From positions 365,001-429,000 of the forward strand of contig JAJLRJ010000009.1 in NCBI GenBank assembly GCA_024195265.1: a stretch of DNA of 64,000 nucleotides, written 5' to 3'. The stretch's first letter is position 1. Every line of letters starts with the position of its first letter. A program made the position numbers and the translations under genes. Below the pieces are notes generated by a model, which was not told the DNA's origin, searched no databases, and was given only the letters and a program-made list of their open reading frames with translations. Positions 10,452 through 20,839 of this stretch are shown piece by piece. The stretch is from Dendrophyllia cribrosa (Eukaryota; Cnidaria; Anthozoa; Scleractinia; Dendrophylliidae).

Positions 10452-11430
10452 GCGGATGATCAGCGGTTGCCTTCAAGAGGTAAACATGGCGGTGAAATGG
10501 CGGTTGATTACCGATGTTTCACCGTTTGGTCGTGTAAAAAACTCCATTGTACGACTAATATGGAAGGCAAAAGACGAAGTTTATACCTTAACCTTATTCA
10601 TAAGCGACATATATACAAAGCTTGGAGTCAGCGATTGTTTTTATCGTCTGGAAACATCGAGCGAAATTCCAACACGATGAAGCTGTACAAAATATGTTTG
10701 TAAGGTAAGTCAAGCTTTAATCGTTCAAAAACGTTTTATTCCCTTTAAAATGAACCAAAAGGCGTTCTAATTGGTTTTTCCTTTATCTCTGATGGTTTTA
10801 GATCCGTCTACGAGTGAGGATGCTACAAGGCTTTTTGTTGACGAGTTTTTCAAAATGGGGCAAAACTTGGATATTTTGAAAATTTGGCAAGTTAACACAG
10901 CTATAATTTTTTTACCAGCAAGGTACCGCAAGGTTTTTTTCTGTTATGACATTCTCAATGTTACCTTCTTTCCAATTATGTTAGTTTGGTTGAAATAGAC
11001 TGCCCCACTTTTTCAAAAATAAAGTTTGAATTTGACCTATTTTCAAGTGTTTCACGAAGCAGTGAGATATCGGGTTCGTTTTAGTTTCGCTGTGGGCTTG
11101 TTTCACACTCAATGCTTACAAAAGTCGCTTTGTTAGCTAAATGATACATGATATTACTAAAGGTGGTGTTTGTTTTATAAAGAGTTTGTTAGTTCTTGTA
11201 AAATTGATCTTCAAAGTTGCCTTAAATTTAAGCCTCGATATGGGCTTCCACGAGCGTTCGCTCGGGAGAACCGAAAATATCTCAAAAATCGCAAATTTTA
11301 AAAGATCCGGACAAACGGATTGTGGTTTTAGTATAAGTACATGAAAGTCTTCCAACACACAAGAAATGAGCGAAATCTATTTTTCAAACCAGATCGGCCG
11401 GACCGCTTTTACGGAGACTGTCTCTTAATT
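10452..11430 (-). repeat. Inverted repeat arm B (~980 bp), partner of 1841-2821
   Basis: Reverse complement of arm A with scattered substitutions and small indels. On the plus strand of this copy an open piece at about 10456-10680 contains VRLIWKAKDEVYTL. It is followed by a GTAAGT-type site near 10706, and the second open piece at about 10799-10940 (LFVDEFFKMGQNLDILKIW) is preceded by a TTTTAG acceptor-like sequence. Two exons and one intron therefore appear conserved between arms. The source gene is unknown. Confidence 0.7.
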
Positions 11431-12804
11431 CGCGTTGGTCCAGTGGATATTCAATCTGACGGGCTAATCGACTTTTGACAGTGTGATGTAAACTTGAGAG
11501 AAATTCAATTCATGAGAAAACAGCGCTCAATGACTTCGATATTGGTTTCCTTCCTCGCCGATGCGTTCCAGTATTAAATAATTTGTTTTGGCGCTTTACC
11601 TTCATCCTGAATGATACAAACATTTTCCTCTACCTCTAATATCCTTTTCTTATCAGATTAAATGTTTTTTAGTCAGTGTCTTAATATTGATTGGTGTGTT
11701 TCATAAATAGCGTTAAAAGCCATCAGGAAAGTTTAACTTTCACAGAGATTGGTGTCAATCGCGCGCGCATTTTTAATAATATTGAAAGAGCTGAAAGACA
11801 GTTGTGTAGTATTGTATGAGAAAAATCAGGTTCAGGCAAAGCCCGTTAAATGCGACTTTAGATATGCAGCAGTATACTCGGTGTACTCGAAGTAATTAAC
11901 TGGCGTCCGGTGATGAGCTTTGAATTTAAACCACTGGAGCTCGCTTATTTAATAGCAAAACAGCTTGTTCTTATTATGCAAACGAAATATATTTCAGATA
12001 AGAAGTAAAACGAAGGCTCCTAAAAAATTAATGAAGGTTGCTGCTTTGTCATGAAATCAAATAATGAAGTCCGCTTTCAATTTATATTTCCGTTTGAAAC
12101 TGCTGAAAACATAATACAACAGCCTTAATATAATCTCAGTTGTAAAGTCAGTCTTGCTTGATTAGTTATTTCTTTTTTATTATGCAAATAAAACAGAATA
12201 AAATAAAATAAACATGCCCTTTATTAAAAAATGGACGACTTAGAAGCTATTAATGGGAAAGAAAGTAAATTTAATAAACTTTTTGACGCCTGAAAATCAT
12301 TCAAAAAATATTTTATTAAAAAATGCATTTTGTATAGTTAGACTACTATTTGTAATTAAGACAGGCAGAGAAACAGGTGGAGAAATTATGAATTTTATGT
12401 GGGTTTGTATTAATGTAAAAAAAGCTAGGTGATGTAAGTAGTTGAAAATGTCATGTAAATGGAGAGCAATAAAAAAAATATATAGAATGTATGTAAAACA
12501 AGCACCTAAGCTGCAGTATGACGCTCTTTAATAAACTTATAATTATTGTAAATTAAGACACCAATGAACATCAAAAAGAAAATCCAAAACGTTTCATTTC
12601 AAATCCATGTCTCATTTTCCAACCCGAATAGATGTATAAAACAAAAGGAATAAAAGACAAGAAGACAGAATTTGTTTAATGGGCCATGTAACTTCGATTA
12701 GAACTAAAAGTTGTAGGACATTCTTGTTTCTTGACTTTGTCTCCCCCCCCCCCCACCCAAAAAAAAAGAACAGGCCAACGGCGACTTACTGTGCATGCGC
12801 TTAC
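11431..12804. other. Likely intron/intergenic DNA of the channel gene
   Basis: AT-rich, no open frame of note. I looked on the minus strand for the next channel exon, which should begin by completing a Gly codon and encode Tyr/Phe-Gly. I did not find it here. Confidence 0.45.
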
Positions 12805-12899
12805 CCCACTGTTGTCATGGTGATGAAAGCCCACCAAAACCCTTCAAACACACCACGGGAAAATGACGTAGGAAACTGGTCAGCGTTTTCCTTCCGTTC
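12805..12899 (-). CDS. Exon 2 of glutamate-receptor-like channel: pore loop with TVG filter
   Basis: A 95-base exon bounded by a GACCCCACAG acceptor and a GTAAGC donor. It joins exon 1 in phase 0 and ends two bases into a Gly codon. Its 31 residues include SRGVFEGFWWAFITMTTVG, that is, a pore helix followed by the first residues of a potassium-channel selectivity filter (T-V-G). Animal AMPA/NMDA-type receptors have a Q/N-site loop instead; TVGYG filters in glutamate-receptor folds are known from bacterial GluR0 and rotifer AvGluR1. The exon completing the filter was not found, so potassium selectivity is inferred. Confidence 0.8.
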
Positions 12900-13132
12900 C
12901 TGTGGGGTCAAAATCAATAAAAATGGCTACTGTTCTTCTGCTTTAATGAACTAGAAACTTATCATATCATAATGGTTTGCTACACTTGGGTTTAACTGGT
13001 AACAACATTATAAAAAAACCTTCTTGAAATATTAAATATTATTAACAAACGAAACAGTTTTTCCACGAAACGATTCGATGGATGCTTCTGTTTGACTCTG
13101 TGAAGTTGAAATGGTAAAATTACTAAACTTAC

Positions 13133-13672
13133 CACTAACCAAATCACAACTCCTGCGATCGACGCAGAGATGAGAATAAACACGAGTATCGGCCATCCCT
13201 GAAGCACAGACAACAGCAACCGGGTCCCGGAAACATTCCCTTTGATTAACACTGCAACTCCTGGGGACTCAAGCAACCCGGCAAACGGAAATTGACGAAC
13301 GGTCAAGGCTCCCACTTGCGCCCCCACGGGTGTTATAACATCAAAATGATTTGTAGTCAATAATCCATCAAGGCTTGAAGGCCCCTCGGGGATTTTTGTG
13401 TAGTTGAGAATCGTGTTACTATGACAACAGCGCTTTAGCATTTTGTTGAGGATGGCTGGAAACATCCCTTTCAAATCTTGTTCGTTTCCTTCGTCGCTGT
13501 GCTCACCGTCATGTTCCTCTGGGACGTAGATATACGGCTCTTGACTCCACCAGAACACGGTCATCTGCTGTCCGTTGGCACACTTGTGGTCGACATCTAC
13601 AGAGTTTCCCAAGCGGACATTGTATATAAAAAACAATATCACCATGGAATACGGCTTCGTATGTTTCACCAT
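13133..13672 (-). CDS. Exon 1 of glutamate-receptor-like channel: signal peptide, S1 lobe, TM1
   Basis: 180 codons ending in phase 0 at a perfect GTAAGT donor (13127-13132). The N-terminus has a hydrophobic signal-like segment (residues ~8-22). A ligand-binding S1-like half follows, with FWWSQEPYIYVPEE near 40-53 and a DVITPVGAQ...VRQFPFAGLLESPGVAVLI block (about 112-143), matching the pre-M1 region of ionotropic glutamate receptors. A strong TM1 (WPILVFILISASIAGVVIW, ~159-177) follows. No amino-terminal domain is present, so the protein is compact like GluR0. The frame stays open past the donor to 12992, but that part is intron. Later exons (M3, S2, M4) are not identified. Confidence 0.75.
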
Positions 13673-14875
13673 TATAATAACTTCACAAATCCAGACATTA
13701 ACGTCGATCAGGAAAGAAAAAAATCGTCAATTCAGAAATAACTTTCTTAAATTCCTTGTGTGGAGTTCGTAAATCCTGGCTGCGTTTTCAGAAGATTAGT
13801 AGTTCAACGTATTTGGCAATTGGCGGTGCGGTGTTATCTCCTCTGGTTCCTATTTTTTCTTTTAAGATTTCTAATTATTTTGTTATAATTGGTTCACTAA
13901 CCGTTAAATCACAAAATCCAGTGATTCACAAACGCCCGTGAAATTATGATCATTAAATGCAAAACACACGAGTCATCAAGGGCCGTTCAACTCTTTTGTG
14001 ATTGGCTTGGGATATTAATCATTAATCTTTTATGGCTTGTTATCGCGTACAAGAACAGAAATAAGAAAAACATTCAGTTTTGAATTCAATTCAAGCTTAC
14101 GTCGCGCCTTTTAATGATTATGATCTTTCATAAACTGTTTCGGTTTCTTTTGTATTCCTTTTGTTTATGGCTTTTCTTGCAATATCATTAATAATGATGC
14201 TTTCAGACTTTGAGTTATCTATCTGTCAATAAAAAGATGCAAACCAGTGAACTGGTATAAACGATCCTGACGCAACTGTCTTGTTTTTTCTTCCGTAGTT
14301 AATTGATAAACTAGTAGTAATCATATATTGTTTGCTAGCAGTTGAAGGAAGAAGTATAGATGTCGATTTACGCCTTGCTAAATGCTTCCACTTTACAGTG
14401 CAATTAAGTCCCAAACATTTTGCTTTAGTGGTTTCTCAAAATCTGTATTATAATAATTTTTATTGTTGTGATACGGAAGAAACAACGGAAAAATACACAA
14501 AAGCACTGTTTGATAGTTGGAAATTGATATTATTGTTTTTTTAATAGCACCACATGCTTGCGCGTGTGATCACCATCAAACTTCTCCTTGCGATATAACT
14601 GCTTAATCAATCAGACAGGACCATAGGCAGCCCAAGCTCAGTATGTGACGGTTCTTTGATATTACGTAACGAACGATTTATAGAGTTTGTATGGGAAAAT
14701 TCACTTTAGTCTCTTATATGCTAAAATAAAGCTACTAATGTAGAAATAAACTTCACTTACTTCAACATTGGGTTTTCGTTGTGTCTTTTATGCAAATTGG
14801 GAGCAAATGATGTCCATTTTAGGTTTTGTGGCTTACGAGTTTTTCCGATGTCGTCGGTTGTAGTTTTCACTCATA
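13673..14875. other. Intergenic, channel promoter side; no gene seen
   Basis: AT-rich DNA between the channel gene start and the Polinton insertion. Short frames only; no repeat structure recognised. Confidence 0.5.
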
Positions 14876-14916
14876 AAGCTTGCTATCTAAGTGCTTTATT
14901 AGCTACCCTATAAAGG
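14876..14916 (+). repeat. Single left-flank unit of the 37 bp minisatellite
   Basis: CTATCTAAGTGCTTTATTAG and the following GCTACCCTATAAAGG match the monomer of the array at 32676-34292. The last five bases AAAGG (14912-14916) are repeated at 32676-32680 and form the Polinton target-site duplication. The unit to the left is already degenerate, so the element inserted at the edge of the array. Confidence 0.85.
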
Positions 14917-15042
14917 AGTAGTTGGTTGGGAGCCAGTCAAATACCGGTTTTTAAGCCCATAAAATAAGCGGTCCTCACTGCGTTCGGACCGCTATTTATG
15001 GGCTTAAAAACCGGTATTTGAGCTGGCTCCCAACCAACTACT
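14917..15042. other. 126 bp terminal palindrome (hairpin-forming)
   Basis: The outer part of the TIR is itself palindromic: 14917-14974 pairs with 14986-15042 around an 11-base loop (14975-14985), with only three single-base indels. It starts AGTAGTTGGTTGGGAGCC and ends GGCTCCCAACCAACTACT. The right end (32550-32675) has the same structure. A self-complementary terminus resembles the hairpin ends of parvoviruses and poxviruses more than the plain TIR of most described Polintons. Function in protein-primed replication is inference. Confidence 0.9.
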
Positions 15043-15149
15043 CTGCATACCCTCCCTCAAACCCCGTAAGAGGGGCCAAATGCGTTTTTTCCCGAGCCCG
15101 CCCGCAACGGCAAGCGAGACATAACCAATTGGAGAAATCCCTACCCTTG
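14917..15149 (+). repeat. Left terminal inverted repeat (233 bp)
   Basis: Reverse-complement match to 32442-32675 with very few differences (one base near 15006 and one base in a T-run). It begins AGTAGTTGGTTGGG and ends CCCTACCCTTG, a few bases before the first gene. Looser similarity continues into the TATAT-ATG region of the terminal genes on both sides, so both TIR-proximal genes share a promoter-like start. The near identity of the arms argues for recent insertion or gene conversion. Confidence 0.95.
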
Positions 15150-15160
15150 GTATATACGCA

Positions 15161-18100
15161 ATGGCACAACCCCGGCAACGAAGACGACGTGATGCCAATC
15201 AACGCGAGCTGATTGCCTGGCTGGACGAACAGGCACGAAATGTCGAGCGGATCGAGCCTGCCGACGAAAATAATGCTGAGGTCGAGCCTCAAAACAATCC
15301 GCAGGAGCTAGATTTTGAACAACTTGTTCAAATCTATGATCGGGTTGACCAATGGGTTGAACACGGCAGACGAATAATCCGGTTCCGCTTTGTAAACGAT
15401 CTCGAAAACTCTCTTGTCGCCAGAATTTTGCACAAAATCAAGCAAAATGTTCACACACGACACGCAATCAATTTACGCTTCACATTCGAGTTACGAAACA
15501 CTGAAACCGAGGAGTTGAGAGAGTTTTATCAAAACAACCACAACAGTCGTTGGCTAGCCACTCTTTCCGAGACACGACAGTGGCTGCAAGCCCAGGAAGA
15601 GTTTCGTCTTCAAAACGCAAGACTTAACAGGCCTGACACCAAATGGGTTTACGAACGCACTGTCCTGCTTGATGTCAAAGTCGTGTTGGATCGACAACCC
15701 TTGCAAATAGGTCTCGGGCGTCTTCCTGATTGGCTTCGCAACAAAAGAGAAGTCATTGCCCTTGACAATTTCAACGACAATCTTTGTCTCTTTCGTTGTT
15801 TGGCTGTCCATCGGGGGGCTCGTATAGATCGTTCCACTCGCAGAACCAGGGAACTTGCGGAAAGCTTCTTCGCAGTTTATCCTGGGCTTCGAGACCGGCT
15901 AACTTTGCGGCACTTCTCTAAAATCGAAATGCATTTCAAGCAAGGAATTGCCGCATATCTTGTTCTCCCCAATGGTGACTTCATTTTATATCACACTCCT
16001 GCGAATTACGACAAGGTGGGCGCTCCAACCATGACTATCGGCATCTATGACGGCCACGCCTTCTTGATCACCGATATCAATAAAGTCACAAACAATTACA
16101 CTTGTGGCGAGTGCGGTGGGAGGTTCACACGGGCTAATAACTTGAAGCGCCACTCCAAGACGTGTACTCGTGGCCAAACCAAAATCGACTGCCCCGGGAA
16201 ACGTGTCCTCCCTCCGGAGTCAGCTTTTGAGAAAGCCTTTTACCCAGAAGGTGGGTTCGGTGTCATGGCAGTGTGCTGGTTGGAGTGGGAGGCGAAGCGG
16301 CTAGACATTCACATCCACCATCACAGATGCGGCCATGGCGGTGAGAGATATATTTGTGGGGCTCCAGTCGACGGCTATCACCCAGAAAGCAAGACAGTTT
16401 TCCAGTTCCATGGTTGTTTCTGGCACGGTTGCGAGGAATGTTACCCCGAGGGAACGAGGCTCGAATCGGTATATACTGACCGCAGGAGCAATTCAATCAC
16501 CAGGATGATTGCTTACCAAAAGACGCTGGGTACAACGTGGTGGAAAGGTGGGAACACGAACAGCCTTCCCCCTGGTGGAATGATCGTTGCCCACAGAAAA
16601 GAAACAAAACATATCCCCACGCGATCGTCTACGACTTCGAAGCGTACCAGGATAAGACCAAAGACCAAGGCAGCTCGCCCGACACGCGATCTCTCTTATG
16701 AAAGCGAGCATGTGCCCATCTCAGTCTCCATTGCCGACACGTTGAACCCTGAGCCTGAGTACATTTGCTCCAAAGATCCTGACGAGCTTATCGGACTGTT
16801 TTATGCCTCCCTGGAGCGGCGAAGCGCAACCATCCGAGAGGATGTGGCTGGCCAATATATGCCCCCAGACCTTGAGAATCTTCCTGAGAAGCAACTCAAG
16901 CTCATCGACAAATGGTGCAACCAAGTGCCTGTGGTCGGCTTCAACTCAGGCCATTACGATCTCAAGCTTATCCGCAAGTACTTTGTTTCTCATTTCGCTC
17001 AAGAGAATGGGGTCTTCGCCGCGGAGAAAGAGGGGCGCATCATGTTCATCAACACTCCCAGCTACAAGTTCTTGGACATCATGAATTATTTGGCCCCAGG
17101 CATCACGTACGACAAGTGGGTCAAGACGTATGGAGCGACACAGACCAAGTCCTGGCTCCCATACGAGTGGTTTGACAGCGCTGACAAGCTGGATTACCCT
17201 GGTCTTCCCACATACGAGTGCTGGTACTCACAACTCAAAAACGCCTTCGTTCTTTCTCCCAAGGAGCACGAAGAATGCAATCGCACCTTCCACGAGGAAG
17301 GCATGAAGACATTCGGAGACTGGCTGGAGTATTACAACAATCTAGACGTATCTCCCTTCCTCGAAGCTCTCCAAACGATGAAGGCCTTTTACACGGGCCT
17401 CGGGGTGGACATCTTCAAAGACGCGGTCTCCTTGCCCGGAGTATCAATGCAATACGTCCTGCGAGGGTCATTGAGAGGGCGCAATGCCCCAGCACTATAC
17501 GCCCCCGGCCCAGAAGCTTACGCCATGCTGAAGGGGGCTGTGGTTGGCGGGCCAAGCCTGGTCTTCACCCGCAAACACGTGCGCGGCGAAACCCGCATCC
17601 GTTCTCACAAATACGACTTAGCCCGCATCACGAAACGGATTGTGGGGTTCGATGCTAACTCCCTTTACCCAAGCACGATGCTGCAGGAGATGCCCTGCGG
17701 TAAAGAGAAGGTTGTGCATTACAATTCCCCGGTGCAGGCGGCGACAGCTCTCGAAATGAATCTGCATACAGGCAGATGGTTCGGCTTTGCGGAGGTGGAC
17801 ATCGAAGTTCCCCGAGAGTTGTGGGAGCAGTTCGAAGAGTTTCCACCGCTTTTCATCAACCAAGCAGTGCCTAACGAATGTGTTCCACAACATATGCACG
17901 ATTACCTCCAAGAAAGTGGTCGAACCCGCTTTCCCGACCAGCGAAAAAGATGCTGATCTACGCACCCCTCTTGAAATGGTATCTCAACAGCGGGCTCAAG
18001 ATCACGGCAGTCTACCGCACGATCGATTATAGACCCAAAAAGCTCTTCGACTGGTTCGTTCGCGAGGTCGCCGACAACCGAAGGAAAGGCGACGCTGACA

Positions 18101-18894
18101 AGGAGAAGGCACTGCTTGCTGAAGTGTTCAAGCTCCTTGGCAACAGCGCTTACGGCAAGTTCATCGAAGCTGTGGAGCGGCAGACAAGAACGTTGTACAC
18201 AACTGACGAGGACGAGGTCGACAAGAATCTCCGCTCACCCTTGTTCGATGACCTCGAAGAGATTGGAAATGCCTACAAGATCGAGCTGCGCAAGCCAAAG
18301 GTCACAATCGACCGCCCTTTTCAAATGGGCATTGTTGTGTACCAACTTGCCAAGCTCCGCATGCTGGAGTTCTATTACGACTTCCTAGATTACTTCATCG
18401 ACAGGCGCGACTTCGAGCTCCTCCAGATGGACACGGACAGCATGTACTTCGCTCTTGCGCACGACACTCTGGAAGAGGCCGTTCGCCCGGAACTTCGCGA
18501 CCAGTTCGAGGTGGAGAAGAAGAATTGGTTGGCGTGGGACAAGTGGAGTGGCAGAGAGCCGGGCTTGTTCAAGCTTGAGAATGAAGGCACACGAACCATC
18601 GCCCTATGCAGCAAGTGCTATTACGTAGAAAACGAGGCTAGCGGCGAGGCCAAGATGTCCTCCAAGGGCGTCAACAAGAAGCAGAACGAGCTTCGATGGG
18701 AAAGGTACGAAAGAGCCCTGCAGGGGGACAGGGACATGGCCACCAACAGGGGCTTCCGAATGCACAACGGGTCCATGTTCACGTACGAGCAGCACAAGCT
18801 GGGCCTTTCCGCTTATTACGACAAGCGTTGGGTGCTGCCAGACGGCATCCACACAGAACCAATCGAGTTTCACAACCCAGCTGGGGGCAACTGA
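15161..18894 (+). pseudogene. Protein-primed family B DNA polymerase (pPolB), frame-broken
   Basis: The replicative polymerase of Polintons. Frame 15161-17956 (931 codons) holds an N-terminal region, a C2H2-type finger (YTCGECGG...KRHSKTC, ~313-335), FQFHGCFWHGCEECYP (~413), exonuclease motifs VGFNSGHYDLK and YNNLDVS, and polymerase motif A (FDANSLYPS, ~831). Frame 17878-18894 continues with motif B (LLGNSAYGKF) and motif C (MDTDSMYF). The switch lies between about 17890 and 17950, at or near a five-A run, and equals a net one-base loss. In addition the exo I acid motif VYDFEAY (16627-16647) sits in a different frame from the ORF, so two compensating shifts bracket it. All catalytic motifs exist in the DNA but no single frame carries them. 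TATATAC lies four bases before the ATG. The 3' end overlaps the convergent integrase by 25 bp. Confidence 0.92.
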
Positions 18895-19859
18895 GTGCCC
18901 GGTGGCACAACCATCAACTCTTCACGAACGAAACCTCGCTTAGGCCCATCGTAAAGGTAATACACCACGGGTTCATTCGGCTTGGTGACAACCTTCTCGA
19001 TGTTGTAGACCTTCATCGACCAGATCGGATCGGTCGCACGCCTCCCACCGCCCTCAAGCTCACCGGGATAATAAAGATATCTCACACTCACCCGGGGAGG
19101 GAGCTTCTTCTCATAAACCCCAACAGGCCTAGCATATGGTGTCGCAGGCTTGGCAGAAACGGCTTTCTCTTTGATAGCTTTCGCAGGCTTCTTGCCAGTG
19201 AGTCTTGTTACTTCATTGTTCAAGGCCGAGACAACATCTGGCAGTCTTTTTACCCAAGCAGTCGAACGGCCAGAGGGCATATTCATTTCAACGGCATACT
19301 GATAATCAAACAACCTTTCAGCCAGGGTTCTGTTGAATCTCTCCACAATTGCTTGGTCTCTGTGGATATCAACCCGCCCGCGACGAATGGTCGTTTTGTT
19401 ATCCTCCATAGCCTTAGTCACAGCACCCATAAACTCTTTCCCAGGGTCAACTTGTAAGAGTTGAGGCCATTTCAAAGACCCCCTCCTGTAGATCTTCTGA
19501 AATGCCCTTGAGACTTCTTCAGACTCTTTCGAAGTCACGGGCTCTGCTGCTTTGAAACGGCTAACCACATCAACAAGGGTTAATGCGTATTTGTAAACCT
19601 TTCTCCCACGAGGAAGTTTGTCGTGGGGCAGGAAGAGAAGATCTGCTTGATGCACTGCATTGGGTGATGAGACATCAAACTTGGGCCGGGGGATATGGCG
19701 TGGCGCTGGGAGGTAAACTTGCCAAAGGGCTTGTTTGACCAGCCATTTCTTTGCGACATCATCAGAGACCTTGGTCGCTGCAACTAGCTTTTTCACAGCG
19801 GCAAGACCTTTCCAATACCCTTTTGGACTGTAATAGATCTTAGAGAGTTTGGCCTCCAT
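18870..19859 (-). CDS. Polinton integrase (RVE/DDE family), intact
   Basis: 329 residues from the ATG at 19859, preceded by CATATATACCCCCT. The frame is open further upstream, but that stretch belongs to a broken small gene. The DDE core has HQADLLFLP (first Asp), LLQVDPGKEFMG (second Asp) and HRDQAIVERFNRTLAERL (Glu), with 34 residues between the second Asp and the Glu, near the DD35E spacing of retroviral integrases. A C-terminal domain (VRYLYYPGEL ... YYLYDGPKRGFVREEL) resembles the SH3/chromo-like DNA- or chromatin-binding tail. In Polintons it inserts the linear genome with a short target duplication. No catalytic residue is missing. Confidence 0.93.
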   Translation of the reverse strand: MEAKLSKIYYSPKGYWKGLAAVKKLVAATKVSDDVAKKWLVKQALWQVYLPAPRHIPRPKFDVSSPNAVHQADLLFLPHDKLPRGRKVYKYALTLVDVVSRFKAAEPVTSKESEEVSRAFQKIYRRGSLKWPQLLQVDPGKEFMGAVTKAMEDNKTTIRRGRVDIHRDQAIVERFNRTLAERLFDYQYAVEMNMPSGRSTAWVKRLPDVVSALNNEVTRLTGKKPAKAIKEKAVSAKPATPYARPVGVYEKKLPPRVSVRYLYYPGELEGGGRRATDPIWSMKVYNIEKVVTKPNEPVVYYLYDGPKRGFVREELMVVPPGTQLPPAGL

Positions 19860-19878
19860 AGGGGGTATATATGTTTGT

Positions 19879-20278
19879 TTACAGAAAGCGATAAGCCACA
19901 TACCCACCCGCAAGCAGGGTGCCTCCAATGAACGCAAGTTCACCATTCTGCTGTTGTGGGCTGGGCTTGTAGAAGTCCGAGAACTGAGGCTCTTTGTAGT
20001 CTTTGATTTGTTTATCTGGTTGTGTTTGGTGCATCTGGTTATACAAGACCATGGCTTTTTGCTAGCTTGGTGTTTAATCCGATCGTTGGTTGCAATCCAG
20101 TCGAGGAGCTTGGTGCGGTCCTTCTGGTATTTGGCGTAAGCCGCTTGGTATTGTTCCAGGGCTTTGTCGTGACGGATTTTCTCATCCATTGCTGCCTTTC
20201 CGTTATCACCAGACAGATATTTCGCAAGATAATTGCATTGAGAACAGCGCCAAGGGCCATTATTGCAATCGAGACCAT
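19879..20278 (-). pseudogene. Small Polinton membrane protein gene with two frameshifts
   Basis: From an ATG at 20278, with TATGTATACACG upstream, a hydrophobic start (MVSIAIMALGAVLNAII) is in one frame. A charged helical middle (AAMDEKIRHDKALEQYQAAY, about 20110-20200) is in a second. A C-terminal part with a membrane segment (ELAFIGGTLLAGGYVAYRFL) ending at 19879 is in a third. Each part looks protein-like only in its own frame, so two indels have broken a gene of roughly 130 codons. The middle frame happens to be continuous with the integrase frame, artificially lengthening that ORF. Function unknown; a small virion membrane protein is likely from topology and position. Confidence 0.65.
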
Positions 20279-20304
20279 TGTGGTCGCGTGTATACATATG
20301 GTTT

Positions 20305-20814
20305 TTACATATTGTCTGGGAGGATTTTCTGGTCCTCGAGATATTTCTTCAGCGCGATGCAGCCAGCCATGACGGCTGTGAACTTTATGAAGTTCATCAA
20401 GCTTGTACTGGGGTCGGCAGTGAAGTTTTCTTTGATGGTCTTTTTCCCAATCCAACCAATACCAGCGACAAGGCCAGTGATTGAACCTTTTGTGCATTTG
20501 CCGTCTCGTTCAATCTCAATCCTCGGCCTCGGACCTCGGCCTTTCGGATTCGGGCCTCGGCCTTTCGGATTCGGGCCTTGGCCTCTCGGACTCGGGGATC
20601 GGACTCGGACTCTGACTCAGACTCAGACTCGGGCTCGGGCTCGGGCTCGGGCTCTGGCTCGGGCTCGGTCTCGGTCTCGGACTCGGTCTCAGCTTCGTTG
20701 CGCAGTGAACTGCCATTTTGTTAATTGCTTCAAAGGCGGCCACGTTTAATTCAGTCAATAAAAAAGCGCACCTCCGATTGCAGCAGCATCCATCACAGCC
20801 CACAAAAGATTCAT
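20305..20814 (-). pseudogene. Low-complexity small Polinton gene with frameshifts
   Basis: ATG at 20814 follows CATATATATACTGACC and opens MNLLWAVMDAAAIGGALF, after which a stop appears at a T-run. A second frame continues with LTELNVAAFEAINKMAV and a long Ser-Pro then Glu-Arg-Pro-Arg repeat (GGGCTCGGGCTC-type DNA, about 20516-20690). A third frame gives the C-terminal part with GSITGLVAGIGWIGKKTI and ends KILPDNM at 20305. Two frame changes are thus needed. The hexanucleotide-like repeat makes slippage likely. A small membrane-associated protein with a repetitive linker is the best description; no family is recognised. Confidence 0.6.
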
Positions 20815-20839
20815 GGTCAGTATATATATGTGTTTTTTT

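Noticed and set aside
9623..12780. Next exon of the TVG-filter channel
   Set aside because: No minus-strand acceptor followed by a phase-matched Tyr/Phe-Gly start was found; weak resemblances near 9800 were not convincing.
20516..20803. Intact 95-codon SPSPSP protein
   Set aside because: Its N- and C-terminal neighbours in other frames look like the real gene ends, so it is treated as the middle of a frameshifted gene.
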